DNA from: CAZCPB01 sp044223975
Lineage (GTDB): Bacteria; Planctomycetota; Phycisphaerae; Phycisphaerales; UBA1924
Length of the DNA stretch: 64,000 bases
NCBI GenBank assembly: GCA_044223975.1
Contig: JBGALI010000002.1
Span: 248,001 to 312,000, forward strand
Direction of reading: 5' to 3'
A program made the position numbers and the translations under genes. Of this stretch, positions 17,004 to 24,188 are shown in pieces. Below the pieces are notes generated by a model. That model saw only the letters and a program-made list of their open reading frames with translations, made no database searches and was not told the DNA's origin. Positions within the stretch are counted from its first letter, which is position 1. The number at the start of each line of letters is the position of its first letter.

Positions 17004-18488
17004 CTACACGACGCCGGGGTCGTTGGGGGCGTAGCCGAGTTCGGCGAGGATGCGCTCGCGCGGGACGCCGAGCTTGACCTTGCTCTCGGCGGCCTGCGCT
17101 TCTTCGCGCGGCTCGTGCGGCAGGGGGTCGGGCCACTGGATGCGCACGCCGCGGTCGGCGGGCGCGGTGTTGAGAACACCGGCGCTGTCGAGTGCGTTGA
17201 GCATGAGGCGGCACATCTCGGCGATGCCGCGCCCGTACGCCACGCGCTTGCGCCACGTCTTGCTCAGGATGCCCATGAGTGTGATCTTGAGTGCGTTGGC
17301 GCTGGAGAGGTTGCCGATCTTGGCGCGGATCACGCCGCCGGCCAGGGGCGGCACGCCCGAGACCTTGTCCATCGCTTCGCGAACCTCGTTGATGTGGCTC
17401 TCTTCGCTGGGGCTCGAGGCGTCGCCGCCGAACTCCTGGACCGAGGCGTCCATGTTGTCGGTGGACCAGATCTGGCCGGGTCCGACGCTGGCTCGCTCGA
17501 AGCCGTCCAAGCCGCGGGCGAGGTACATCTTGAAGCTCTGCATCGTGACGCGGCTGGCGCGGTCGCTGAGGCGCGTGTTGAGCTCATCCTGCAGCGGGAT
17601 CAAAGGCTCGACCTCCGAGAGCCCGGTGTACCGCAGGGGCTGGGACATGTTCTGGATGTGAACGACCGGGACCGCACCGGCGGTGTGCTCGACGACGTGC
17701 TGCTCGATCAGCGCGCCGTTGTCGTAGAGCTGGCGGAAGGCGCCCGAGACGATCTCGACGATGCGCGAGCGCCGGCGCGCGGACGCTGCGCCCCTGATCC
17801 AGCGCGACCACGGCGCCGCGGGGGCGCGGTCGACGGCGTTGAGCTCGCGCTCGAAGGTGATGATGTACGCGGCGAGGGCGCGGTAGTCGGCGGGGTCGGT
17901 GAGGGCGATGCCGCGGGTGGGGTCGACCACCTCGATGCGCAGCGCCGGAGTCTCGCGGAGCGCGGCGTCGAGTTCATCTCCCGCGCCGCGGAGTCGCTCG
18001 ATCTCGCCGATGCGGAGCAGGAGATCGACGTGCCCGTAGACGTGGCCGAGCAGGGCCATGTCCTGCAGGAGCGAGATGCCGCCGGAGGCTTCCCACGCGG
18101 CGTCGAGCACGCGCTCGATAGTGCGGCGGGTGCGCTCGTCGCGGGCGGTGCTCACGAGCGTGATCGGCCGCGCGAACATGAAGTCGACCATGGTCTGCAC
18201 GCGCCAGGCGATGTCGTTCTCGATGACGACCTCGCGGCGCTGCGCGGCACGGTCATCGGCGGCGGCGCCGGCGCGGCCGACGAGGCGGGAAGGAAGGCCC
18301 ATCTCCTGGGCCTGGCGGTAGCGGGCGCGAGTGGCGCCGGCCTCGCCGCAGGGGCGCATCGGGTTGCGGTAGTAGTCCCAGAGCTTGTGGAGGCGCGGAA
18401 GCTCGGTGCGCTCGTGCTCGTCGATCGCCAGCGCGAGCAGGGCCTGATCGAGGCCGACGCTTGAGAACGCATGAAGCCGGTACGCCAT
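17004..18488 (-). CDS. Phage portal protein
   Basis: Predicted 494-residue portal protein resembling the SPP1 gp6-like group (PF05133-type), the dodecameric ring at the capsid vertex through which DNA is packaged. Visible family features: N-terminal helices with LWDYYRNPMRP (about 36-46), ENDIAWRVQTMVDFMFARPI (about 90-109), the central VEHTAGAVPVVHIQNM and GLSEVEPLIPLQDELNTRLS, the tunnel-region GGDASSPSEESHINEVREAM, and SGVPPLAGGVI. The ATG at 18488 has AAGGAG 7 nt upstream. It is the first gene of the minus-strand head module; a terminase gene, normally just upstream of a portal, is not present, and upstream sequence belongs to a divergent gene. Confidence 0.82.
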   Translation of the reverse strand: MAYRLHAFSSVGLDQALLALAIDEHERTELPRLHKLWDYYRNPMRPCGEAGATRARYRQAQEMGLPSRLVGRAGAAADDRAAQRREVVIENDIAWRVQTMVDFMFARPITLVSTARDERTRRTIERVLDAAWEASGGISLLQDMALLGHVYGHVDLLLRIGEIERLRGAGDELDAALRETPALRIEVVDPTRGIALTDPADYRALAAYIITFERELNAVDRAPAAPWSRWIRGAASARRRSRIVEIVSGAFRQLYDNGALIEQHVVEHTAGAVPVVHIQNMSQPLRYTGLSEVEPLIPLQDELNTRLSDRASRVTMQSFKMYLARGLDGFERASVGPGQIWSTDNMDASVQEFGGDASSPSEESHINEVREAMDKVSGVPPLAGGVIRAKIGNLSSANALKITLMGILSKTWRKRVAYGRGIAEMCRLMLNALDSAGVLNTAPADRGVRIQWPDPLPHEPREEAQAAESKVKLGVPRERILAELGYAPNDPGVV

Positions 18489-18833
18489 CGCTCGCTCCTT
18501 CCGCGGCGCCGTGAGGTCGCCACGCACCACCGGGCGTGGCCCGGGGCGGGGCGCCAACGCGTGGAACAAGACTTTGCGTGGGGGAGCGACAACCTCTGCG
18601 GGGCGGGGCGTTTGCAGGCATTTCCGGGAACGGTCGGATTTTCGGCCGCGCTGGCCCGCGCGCTGGCGCCGATTGGCGGGCTTCGACGGGCGGCGACGCT
18701 GGAGGGTCCGTGCGCACTCGGGCTGGAGCGGGTGCGGGACCGGATGTTTGGAGCGTTGGGCACGACTCTCCGGAGGAACCGGAGAGTCGTGGCACTTCTA
18801 CTCTTTGGCGTGCCACGATTGAGCGCCATTGCT
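18489..18833. other. Divergent region between portal and sigma-like genes
   Basis: About 345 bp separate the two starts. The first 270 bp show nothing I can name; the end is filled by a palindromic element (18761-18817). The open frame that runs through it on the plus strand has unconvincing composition and probably is not translated. Confidence 0.45.
18761..18817. repeat. AGGAA-loop palindromic element, copy 1
   Basis: A perfect 13-bp stem (18761-18773 with 18779-18791) around an AGGAA loop, followed by an 8-bp inverted repeat CGTGGCAC (18788-18795) and GTGCCACG (18810-18817). Copy 2 of the same design is at 20806-20838. Confidence 0.8.
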
Positions 18834-20531
18834 GTGCCTGCCGTCGAGCACCTGGCGGGTCAGCTTCGGTTTGCGCCGCCCGAGGCGCTGCTGCGCGCGG
18901 TGGAGCGTGTGGAGGAACTCGCGGCTGAGATCGACGGCGAGGCCGAGTACCCCGCGGACTGGGTCGTGTTCAGGGTCACGGGTTATCGCAGCGACCGCGC
19001 GACGGAGGCAATGAGCCCGATCCGCGGCACGGTGCTGCTGGCCGACCTTTCGCCGCTGGCCGAGCGCCTGAGCCATGGCGCGAAGGTGCCGATCGGCGAG
19101 GCGCGGCGGGCGGGGATGCTGGGCGTCGAGGACCTGTGCGCACGCTGGCGCGTCAGCCGTAAGACGATCGATCGGTTGCGGCGGCGCGGTCTGATTGCGC
19201 GGCGGGCGCTTGATGCGCGCGGGCGGGCGTCGCTGGTGTTCGCGCCCGCAGTTGTCGAGAAGTTCGAAGCGGCGCACGCGGAGGCGCTTTCGGGGGCGGG
19301 GGCGTTCACGCGGATCGACCCGGACACCGAGGAGCGGATGGTGCGGCGGGCGGCGCGGTACCGGAGGATGTTCGATTGGTCGCTTTCGACCGCCGCGGCA
19401 AGGATTGCAGAGCATTTCGGTCGATCGCACGAGGCGGTGCGGGCGCTGTTACTGAGGCAGGGGCCGGCGCTATCGCTGCCTTCACGGCCGCGGGTGGCGC
19501 GTGATTCGGGGCGCGAGACACTGCGGGCGATGTCGCGCGGGGCCGAGCCGCGGACCATCGCGGCGCGCACGGGAGTCACGGCACGGGGCGTGGCGCGGGC
19601 GGCGGCGCTCTCGCGGCGGGAACTGCTGCGCGACCTGCTCGATGCCGGGGATCTGACGACATCGCGCTCGCCCACGTTCGATCACCCGGCGGCCGACGAG
19701 GTGATCCTGGCGCCGGCGCCGGTGCGGACGGGCCTAGGCGGGCCGGCGAACACGGATCTCCTTGCCCTGCTGCGCGCGGCGCGCGAGCGTGATCCGCGCC
19801 CGCCGAACGAGGAGCGGGCGCGTGCGCTGGCGTACCACTACCTGCGGTTCCGTGCCGCGGGGGTGATTGGAACGCTCGATGCGCAGCACCCCAGCGCCAC
19901 CGATCTTGATCGAGTCGAGACGTGGCTGCGGTGGTCGGCGCGCCTGAAGGCCGAGCTGATGCGGCCGCAGCTTCACCTGGTGGTTGAGACGCTCGAGGGG
20001 CTGCTGGGCGGGCCGCCGGAAGAACTGCCGCTGGGTCTGCACTCGGCGCAGCTGGTATCGCTGGTGCGTGCGGCGCTGGCGGCGCTGGGCGAGGCGGTGG
20101 ACCAGTTCGAGCCGCAGCGTCCGGCGCGGGTGCCGGCGGGGCGTTTGGCGGCGGCGGCGGGGATGGCGCTGGCGCGGGCGTGCACGCGGTGGATGCGGTC
20201 GCACGGGCTGGAGGGCGCGGAGCGCCCGGCAAAGCGTGCCGCGTCGAGACTGCTCGAGGGCGTGGTGATCCCGGACTGGACGCTGTCGTGCGCGCCGTGG
20301 CAGACGTGGCTGGAGCCGGACGCGCGGGTGCGGGCGGCGCTGGCGGGGTTGGACGCAGGGGAGCGCGAGGTGTTGGCAGAGCGGTTCGGATGGACGGGCG
20401 GGCCGCCGCGGACGCTCGCGGAGATCGCGGCAGCGCGGCGGACGACGGTGATCCGTGCGGCGGTGATGGAGCGGAGGGCGCTGCGGGCGGCGTTCGCCTG
20501 GGCACGCGCGGCGCCGGAGCCGGGAGCGTGA
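18834..20531 (+). CDS. Large multi-HTH protein with sigma-70-like C-terminal region
   Basis: Predicted 565 residues from a GTG; alternative starts are GTG 18789 and 18810, which fall inside a palindromic repeat, so the start is uncertain. Residues about 97-122 form a MerR/excisionase-like helix-turn-helix (GVEDLCARWRVSRKTIDRLR). Two more HTH-like stretches follow near 190-215 and 250-275. The C-terminal 60 residues (ALAGLDAGEREVLAERFGW, then TLAEIAAARRTTVIRAAVME) resemble sigma-70 region 4, and the middle has a helical region 2-like part. I read it as a DNA-binding, possibly sigma-like regulator. It overlaps the GT9 gene by 4 bp and is divergent from the phage head module; no Walker A motif supports a terminase reading. 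Confidence 0.55.
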   Translation: MPAVEHLAGQLRFAPPEALLRAVERVEELAAEIDGEAEYPADWVVFRVTGYRSDRATEAMSPIRGTVLLADLSPLAERLSHGAKVPIGEARRAGMLGVEDLCARWRVSRKTIDRLRRRGLIARRALDARGRASLVFAPAVVEKFEAAHAEALSGAGAFTRIDPDTEERMVRRAARYRRMFDWSLSTAAARIAEHFGRSHEAVRALLLRQGPALSLPSRPRVARDSGRETLRAMSRGAEPRTIAARTGVTARGVARAAALSRRELLRDLLDAGDLTTSRSPTFDHPAADEVILAPAPVRTGLGGPANTDLLALLRAARERDPRPPNEERARALAYHYLRFRAAGVIGTLDAQHPSATDLDRVETWLRWSARLKAELMRPQLHLVVETLEGLLGGPPEELPLGLHSAQLVSLVRAALAALGEAVDQFEPQRPARVPAGRLAAAAGMALARACTRWMRSHGLEGAERPAKRAASRLLEGVVIPDWTLSCAPWQTWLEPDARVRAALAGLDAGEREVLAERFGWTGGPPRTLAEIAAARRTTVIRAAVMERRALRAAFAWARAAPEPGA

Positions 20532-21406
20532 GCGCGGCGTGGATCTTCCATCGCGGCGCGCTCGGCGATTCGGTGCTGCTGTGGCCGCGGCTGCGCGTGC
20601 TGCGCGCGGGCGGGCACGCGGTGATGCTGGTGACGGACGCGTCGAAGGGGAAGCTGGCGGCGCGGGAGCTGGGGATCGCGCACGAGGACGCCGAGCGGCC
20701 CCGCTTCCACGCGCTGTGGCAGGAACACGCACCGATCGAAGCGGTGCGCGGCGTGTCGCTGGTGATTGATCACGTGGGGCCGAAGCCTTGCCTCGGCATT
20801 CAGAACACCGACTTGACGGAGGAACCGCCAAGTCGGTGGCACGAGAACCTTGCTCGCATGTTCCCCGGTGCCGCGATTGAGTCCGTGCTGCCGCCGACGG
20901 GTGCCGAGGCGCGGGCGCTGAGCGCGGCAGATTCACGGGCGATGCCGGCGCTGCGCGAGAACGCGGGCGGGGCGATCGTGATGCACGTGGGCGCGGGGTC
21001 GGAGGCCAAGCGGTGGGCGATGGAGCGGTGGGTGGAGCTGGGCGCCGCGCTGCGGAGCGAGGGGCACACCGTCGAGCTGATCGCGGGCGAGGTTGAGGCC
21101 GAGCGGCTGAGCGGGCGCGAGCGAGCGGCGTTTGAGGGGGCGGGCGGGCGGTTTCTTGCAACTCTCGAGGCGCTGGCGGATGTGCTGGGCGCGGCACGCG
21201 TGTTCGTGGGGTGCGACAGCGGGCCGACGCACCTTGCCGCGCAGCTTGGGGTGCCGACGGTGGCGCTCTTTGGGCCGACGGACCCGGCGGTGTGGGGGCC
21301 GGCGGGGCCGCGGGTGGTGGTGGTGGCGCCGGAGTCGGGGCGGGGGATGGAGTGGCTGAGTGCGGGGGAGGTAGAGCGGGGGGTTCGGCGTGTCGAGTGC
21401 CGGTGA
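20528..21406 (+). CDS. GT9 (heptosyltransferase-like) glycosyltransferase
   Basis: Predicted 292-residue enzyme of the ADP-heptose:LPS heptosyltransferase family (GT9, GT-B fold). The N-terminal HRGALGDSVLLWPRL (8-22) is the glycine-rich acceptor-side motif. The C-terminal domain carries MHVGAGSEAKRW (about 152-163) and the nucleotide-sugar motif GCDSGPTHLAAQLGVPTVAL (about 225-245), then FGPTDP. It likely adds a sugar to a cell-envelope glycolipid. GTG start overlaps the upstream stop (GTGA), implying coupling. Residues about 93-105 (NTDLTEEPPSRWH) are encoded by a palindromic repeat inserted in frame, probably a surface loop in the first domain. Confidence 0.78.
   Translation: MSAAWIFHRGALGDSVLLWPRLRVLRAGGHAVMLVTDASKGKLAARELGIAHEDAERPRFHALWQEHAPIEAVRGVSLVIDHVGPKPCLGIQNTDLTEEPPSRWHENLARMFPGAAIESVLPPTGAEARALSAADSRAMPALRENAGGAIVMHVGAGSEAKRWAMERWVELGAALRSEGHTVELIAGEVEAERLSGRERAAFEGAGGRFLATLEALADVLGAARVFVGCDSGPTHLAAQLGVPTVALFGPTDPAVWGPAGPRVVVVAPESGRGMEWLSAGEVERGVRRVECR
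20806..20838. repeat. AGGAA-loop palindromic element, copy 2, in frame inside the GT9 gene
   Basis: A 14-bp stem with one mismatch (20806-20819 with 20825-20838) around the same AGGAA loop as copy 1, followed by GGCAC as in copy 1. Stem sequences of the two copies differ but pairing is kept. Confidence 0.8.
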
Positions 21407-21425
21407 ACCCCGCGACGCCGCCCGA

Positions 21426-21821
21426 TCAGAGATCGACCGGGTCCTTGCCGCATTCAGGGCACCGTATGGAGTGATGCGCGGTGAAGTCGTAACCGCAGTG
21501 GATGCACCTGCCGCGCTTGAGGCGATAGCTCTGGACGAATGGTCGAAGCGCGCGCGAGATCAAGTACCCAAATCCTGAAAGGAGCACGACGAGCGAGCCG
21601 GCGGCGAACCATCGCCAGCCGGCGACTTCCTGGCTGTCGCATAGCATGTTGATGTTGAAGATCACCAGAACGAGGGGGACGAGCAGCAGCAAGCCCAAGT
21701 AGATTCGAGTACGGGCCCGATCGTTCGCGGGCTTGGCGCCGGGCGTGAGCTGGTCGGGGGAGGGATTGGCGAACTCGGCGCCGGTGGTCGAAGGGATGTT
21801 TGACCCGAAATTCCCGTTCAT
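21426..21821 (-). CDS. Membrane protein with C-terminal zinc ribbon (131 aa)
   Basis: Predicted 131-residue protein. After a polar Asn/Pro-rich N-terminus come two membrane segments (about 40-60, IYLGLLLLVPLVLVIFNI, and 72-92, WFAAGSLVVLLSGFGYL). The C-terminus reads CIHCGYDFTAHHSIRCPECG: a four-cysteine zinc ribbon on the cytoplasmic or outer face. This arrangement is common among small planctomycete membrane proteins of unknown function. A larger protein with the same tail is encoded at 28558-29268. The start at 21821 gives a complete first membrane segment; the open frame further upstream looks non-coding. Confidence 0.65.
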   Translation of the reverse strand: MNGNFGSNIPSTTGAEFANPSPDQLTPGAKPANDRARTRIYLGLLLLVPLVLVIFNINMLCDSQEVAGWRWFAAGSLVVLLSGFGYLISRALRPFVQSYRLKRGRCIHCGYDFTAHHSIRCPECGKDPVDL

Positions 21822-21932
21822 GTCCAACGCCCCCGCCTGGAACGCGAGGGTATGGTGCCCAAAGAGTGATCGTCTGCGCGACCTTTGGGAGTGAGCGCGC
21901 GGTCGTGCCAAGCGTGCCGTAAACTCAAGGTG

Positions 21933-22463
21933 ATGATCGCAACTCGTCATGGTTTGTTCAGGGTGGTCGGGCTGGCGCTTGCCGCGGCGCTGGGAGGCGC
22001 GTGGTGCTGCGTGGGGCCCGGGGGGTGCGTCGGGCCCGACGACCGGGCGGCGCCGGCGAACTGGAACCCGTCGGACCCGTTCACGCCGGTTCGCATGCGG
22101 ATCTACCCGCTCACGCACGTTGAGCGGGGCGCCTCGGGGCCGGCGCGGCTAGTGTGCCACTTTGAGTTCAGCGACCGCTGGTTCGACACGACCAAGGCGG
22201 CGGGGAAGCTTGAGATCCAGCTCTACCGCGCCGGGCCGGGCGCGGGCACCGAAGAGCAGCGCGTGAAGTGGGACATCGACCTGACGAACCTGGATCGCAA
22301 CGCCGAGTGGTTCGATCCCGTAACGCGGACGTATCGCGTGCAGCTTGACCTGCCGGCGTGGGCCGACGAGGGGCCGGGCTCGCAGTTCCGCCTGCACGCG
22401 ACGTTCACGCCGACGGGCGCGGCGCAGAGCACGATGCGGGATGATTTCGTCGTGAAGGGGTGA
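21933..22463 (+). CDS. Secreted protein of unknown function
   Basis: Predicted 176-residue exported protein. A hydrophobic N-terminus (about 8-25, LFRVVGLALAAALGGAWCC) with nearby cysteines could be a signal peptide or a poor lipobox. The mature part is beta-rich (RLVCHFEFSDRWFD, KLEIQLYRAGPG, VQLDLPAWADEGPGSQFRLH), suggesting one beta-sandwich domain. I recognise no family. AAGG lies just before the ATG. An eight-unit octamer array follows the stop. Confidence 0.6.
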   Translation: MIATRHGLFRVVGLALAAALGGAWCCVGPGGCVGPDDRAAPANWNPSDPFTPVRMRIYPLTHVERGASGPARLVCHFEFSDRWFDTTKAAGKLEIQLYRAGPGAGTEEQRVKWDIDLTNLDRNAEWFDPVTRTYRVQLDLPAWADEGPGSQFRLHATFTPTGAAQSTMRDDFVVKG

Positions 22464-22469
22464 GGGGGA

Positions 22470-22534
22470 AGTGACGAAGCGACGAAGCGACGAAGCGACG
22501 AAGTGACGAAGTGACGAAGTGACGAAGTGACGAA
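22470..22534. repeat. Octamer microsatellite, eight units of G(T/C)GACGAA
   Basis: Eight consecutive 8-bp units, GTGACGAA or GCGACGAA, start 7 bp after the stop of the secreted-protein gene. The same octamer occurs at 14837-14940, 24921-25015, 38012-38042 and 43361-43405. Confidence 0.9.
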
Positions 22535-22578
22535 GCGTTCGGATTGTGAGGGGTGGCCGCGAACGAGGTAGCCGGACC

Positions 22579-24105
22579 TTACTTGCTGCCGCCGGCGTGC
22601 TGCGGTGCGGGGTTCGCGGTTGAGCCCTCGCTGATGATCCCCATCTGCCGGTAGCGCTCGCGGTACTTTTCGTTGAGCTTGCTCTGCTTGGTTGAGAGGT
22701 CGATCTCGCGACCGTCGACGAAGGCGTGGGTTACCTTGGTCGTGACCTCGAGGATGTCGCCGTCGGTGATGATGATCGTCGCGCTCTTGCCGGCTTCGAG
22801 CGAGCCGAGGCGGTCGCCGATCCCCAGGATCTGGGCCGGGGCCAGGGTGATCGAGCGGAGCGCGGCTTCGCGCGGGAGGCCGTACGCGGCGGCGCGCCCG
22901 GCGTTGGCGGCGAGGTTGCGCTCGTGCGGGGTCTCTTCGCCGCTGGCCAGGCACCAGGTGAGGCCGAGCGATTCGAGCTGCGCGGGCATGGTGTAGACGC
23001 TGTCGTAGGGCGAATCGTCACGGCGCGGCAGGGGGTGCACGCCCTGCACGATGACGGGGACGTTGTGACGCTTGAGAAGGTCGGCGCACTGCGCGGCATC
23101 GCGCCCGCCGATGATCACGGGCTTGAGGTCGAGCGAGATCGCCCACGTCACGGCCTGCGTGATCTGGTCGGCGTCGGTGGCCTGGAGGAAGACGGGGAGC
23201 TGGTGGGTAGAGTGGGTAGAGGCAGGTGGGACACCTGCCCCACTAGATTGAGTAGAGGAGGAGGAAGAAGAAGGAGAGGAAACGGACGAGGCGGCCTCCC
23301 CCGGCCTCGCGGACTTGGCCACCCCCTCCGCAGGCGCGGAGGGGGATGAAGACGGGAACACGCCGCGGATGGATTCCCAGCGGATGTCGATGGGTGTGGA
23401 AGGATCGGCGTCGCGTGCCGCGGCGTAGGCGCGGGCGGTCTTGAAGACTTCGTCGAGGGCGTCGAGATTCCGGCGAACTTCGGCGGCTTGGTCGCCGGAA
23501 TCGGGCTGGGGCTGGAAGCGGCGGCCGCCGCCGGCCCTGGCGCTCGGGTAGTTCACGTAGACGCCAAGGCAGGGGGAGACGGTCATGTCCTCGGTGGTCC
23601 AGCCGTCGAGGCGGATCGCGGCGGGGCAGCCGCCGATGAGTCCGCCGCCCGGGAAGACGCCCGCGGTGAGCACGCCCGCGGCGCGGGTGACGGGGAGGAG
23701 CGTGGAGTCGGGGTTGACGGCGGTGATGGCCTTGGCCTCCGGCGTGAGCGAGCCGGTCTCGTCGGAGTCGCGCATGGCGCGGACGGTGGGGATCTCGGTG
23801 AGTCCCAAGCGCGTGACGGCGGCGATGAGGCCGGGGTAGACGTGCCCGCCGTTGCCGTTGACAGCGGCGCCCTTGGACCTGCCGCGGGGCGGGGGCGTGC
23901 CGGCGCCGACCTCGGTGATGACGCCCTTATCGAAGAAGACAAAGCCCATGGGAATGGCCGGGCCGCTCACCGGGTGGATGGTGGCGTTGTAGATCATGAT
24001 CTCGGTCTTCTGCGGCGGGGCCTTGATGCCCAGGTCCTGAGCGCTCGCGCTCGCGGCAAGGGCGAGCAGGGTGGCGCCCGAGAGGAGAGACTTCATTGAG
24101 TGCAT
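22579..24105 (-). CDS. Secreted amidohydrolase-fold protein lacking the HxH metal motif
   Basis: Predicted 508-residue exported protein (signal peptide about 1-24, ending SASAQ) of the amidohydrolase superfamily. The usual GxxDxHxH segment after strand 1 reads GGHVYPGLIAAVTRLGL here, so the first two metal ligands are missing. The C-terminal family features are kept: NLAANAGRAAAYGLPREAAL, ITLAPAQILGIGDRLGSLEA and GKSATIIITDGDIL. It is therefore probably a non-catalytic or altered partner of the adjacent 1428-residue protein (83 bp upstream, same strand). Residues about 254-270 and 283-297 are encoded by two different palindromic repeats and form a Ser/Pro-rich insert. Start chosen at 24105 (GGAG 9 nt upstream). 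Confidence 0.75.
   Translation of the reverse strand: MHSMKSLLSGATLLALAASASAQDLGIKAPPQKTEIMIYNATIHPVSGPAIPMGFVFFDKGVITEVGAGTPPPRGRSKGAAVNGNGGHVYPGLIAAVTRLGLTEIPTVRAMRDSDETGSLTPEAKAITAVNPDSTLLPVTRAAGVLTAGVFPGGGLIGGCPAAIRLDGWTTEDMTVSPCLGVYVNYPSARAGGGRRFQPQPDSGDQAAEVRRNLDALDEVFKTARAYAAARDADPSTPIDIRWESIRGVFPSSSPSAPAEGVAKSARPGEAASSVSSPSSSSSSTQSSGAGVPPASTHSTHQLPVFLQATDADQITQAVTWAISLDLKPVIIGGRDAAQCADLLKRHNVPVIVQGVHPLPRRDDSPYDSVYTMPAQLESLGLTWCLASGEETPHERNLAANAGRAAAYGLPREAALRSITLAPAQILGIGDRLGSLEAGKSATIIITDGDILEVTTKVTHAFVDGREIDLSTKQSKLNEKYRERYRQMGIISEGSTANPAPQHAGGSK
23217..23257. repeat. GGCAGGTG palindromic element, copy 1, in frame
   Basis: Core GGCAGGTG-GGA-CACCTGCC at 23221-23239 (perfect 8-bp stem), with flanks ending CCCACTAGATTGAGTAGA. 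It encodes the peptide STQSSGAGVPPAST in the 508-residue protein. Confidence 0.85.
23295..23346. repeat. CCCCCTCCGC palindromic element, copy 1, in frame
   Basis: About 52 bp, ending in a 10-bp stem CCCCCTCCGC / GCGGAGGGGG with a 4-nt loop. It encodes APAEGVAKSARPGEAA. Copy 2 is at 27581-27632. Confidence 0.85.
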
Positions 24106-24188
24106 CGTCGTTGCTCCGAACCGTGTGCTTTCAGACGAAACTGATTCTGATCTTGCTGCAAGGGAACCGTGGGACACTCGAGCGTGGC

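Noticed and set aside
12978..18488. Encapsulin or T4-like tail island instead of phage head module
   Set aside because: The presence of portal and scaffold-like genes beside an SU10-type capsid fits a tailed-phage head module; no cargo enzyme or sheath gene is seen.
18471..18833. N-terminal extension of the sigma-like protein
   Set aside because: Arg/Gly-rich, overlaps the portal start on the other strand and crosses a palindromic repeat; composition does not look coding.
18834..20531. Large terminase reading of the gene facing the portal
   Set aside because: No Walker A or B motif and no nuclease aspartates; HTH and region 4-like segments fit better.
22470..22534. Possible CRISPR array
   Set aside because: Units are contiguous 8-mers without unique spacers, and no cas genes are in the window; this is a microsatellite.
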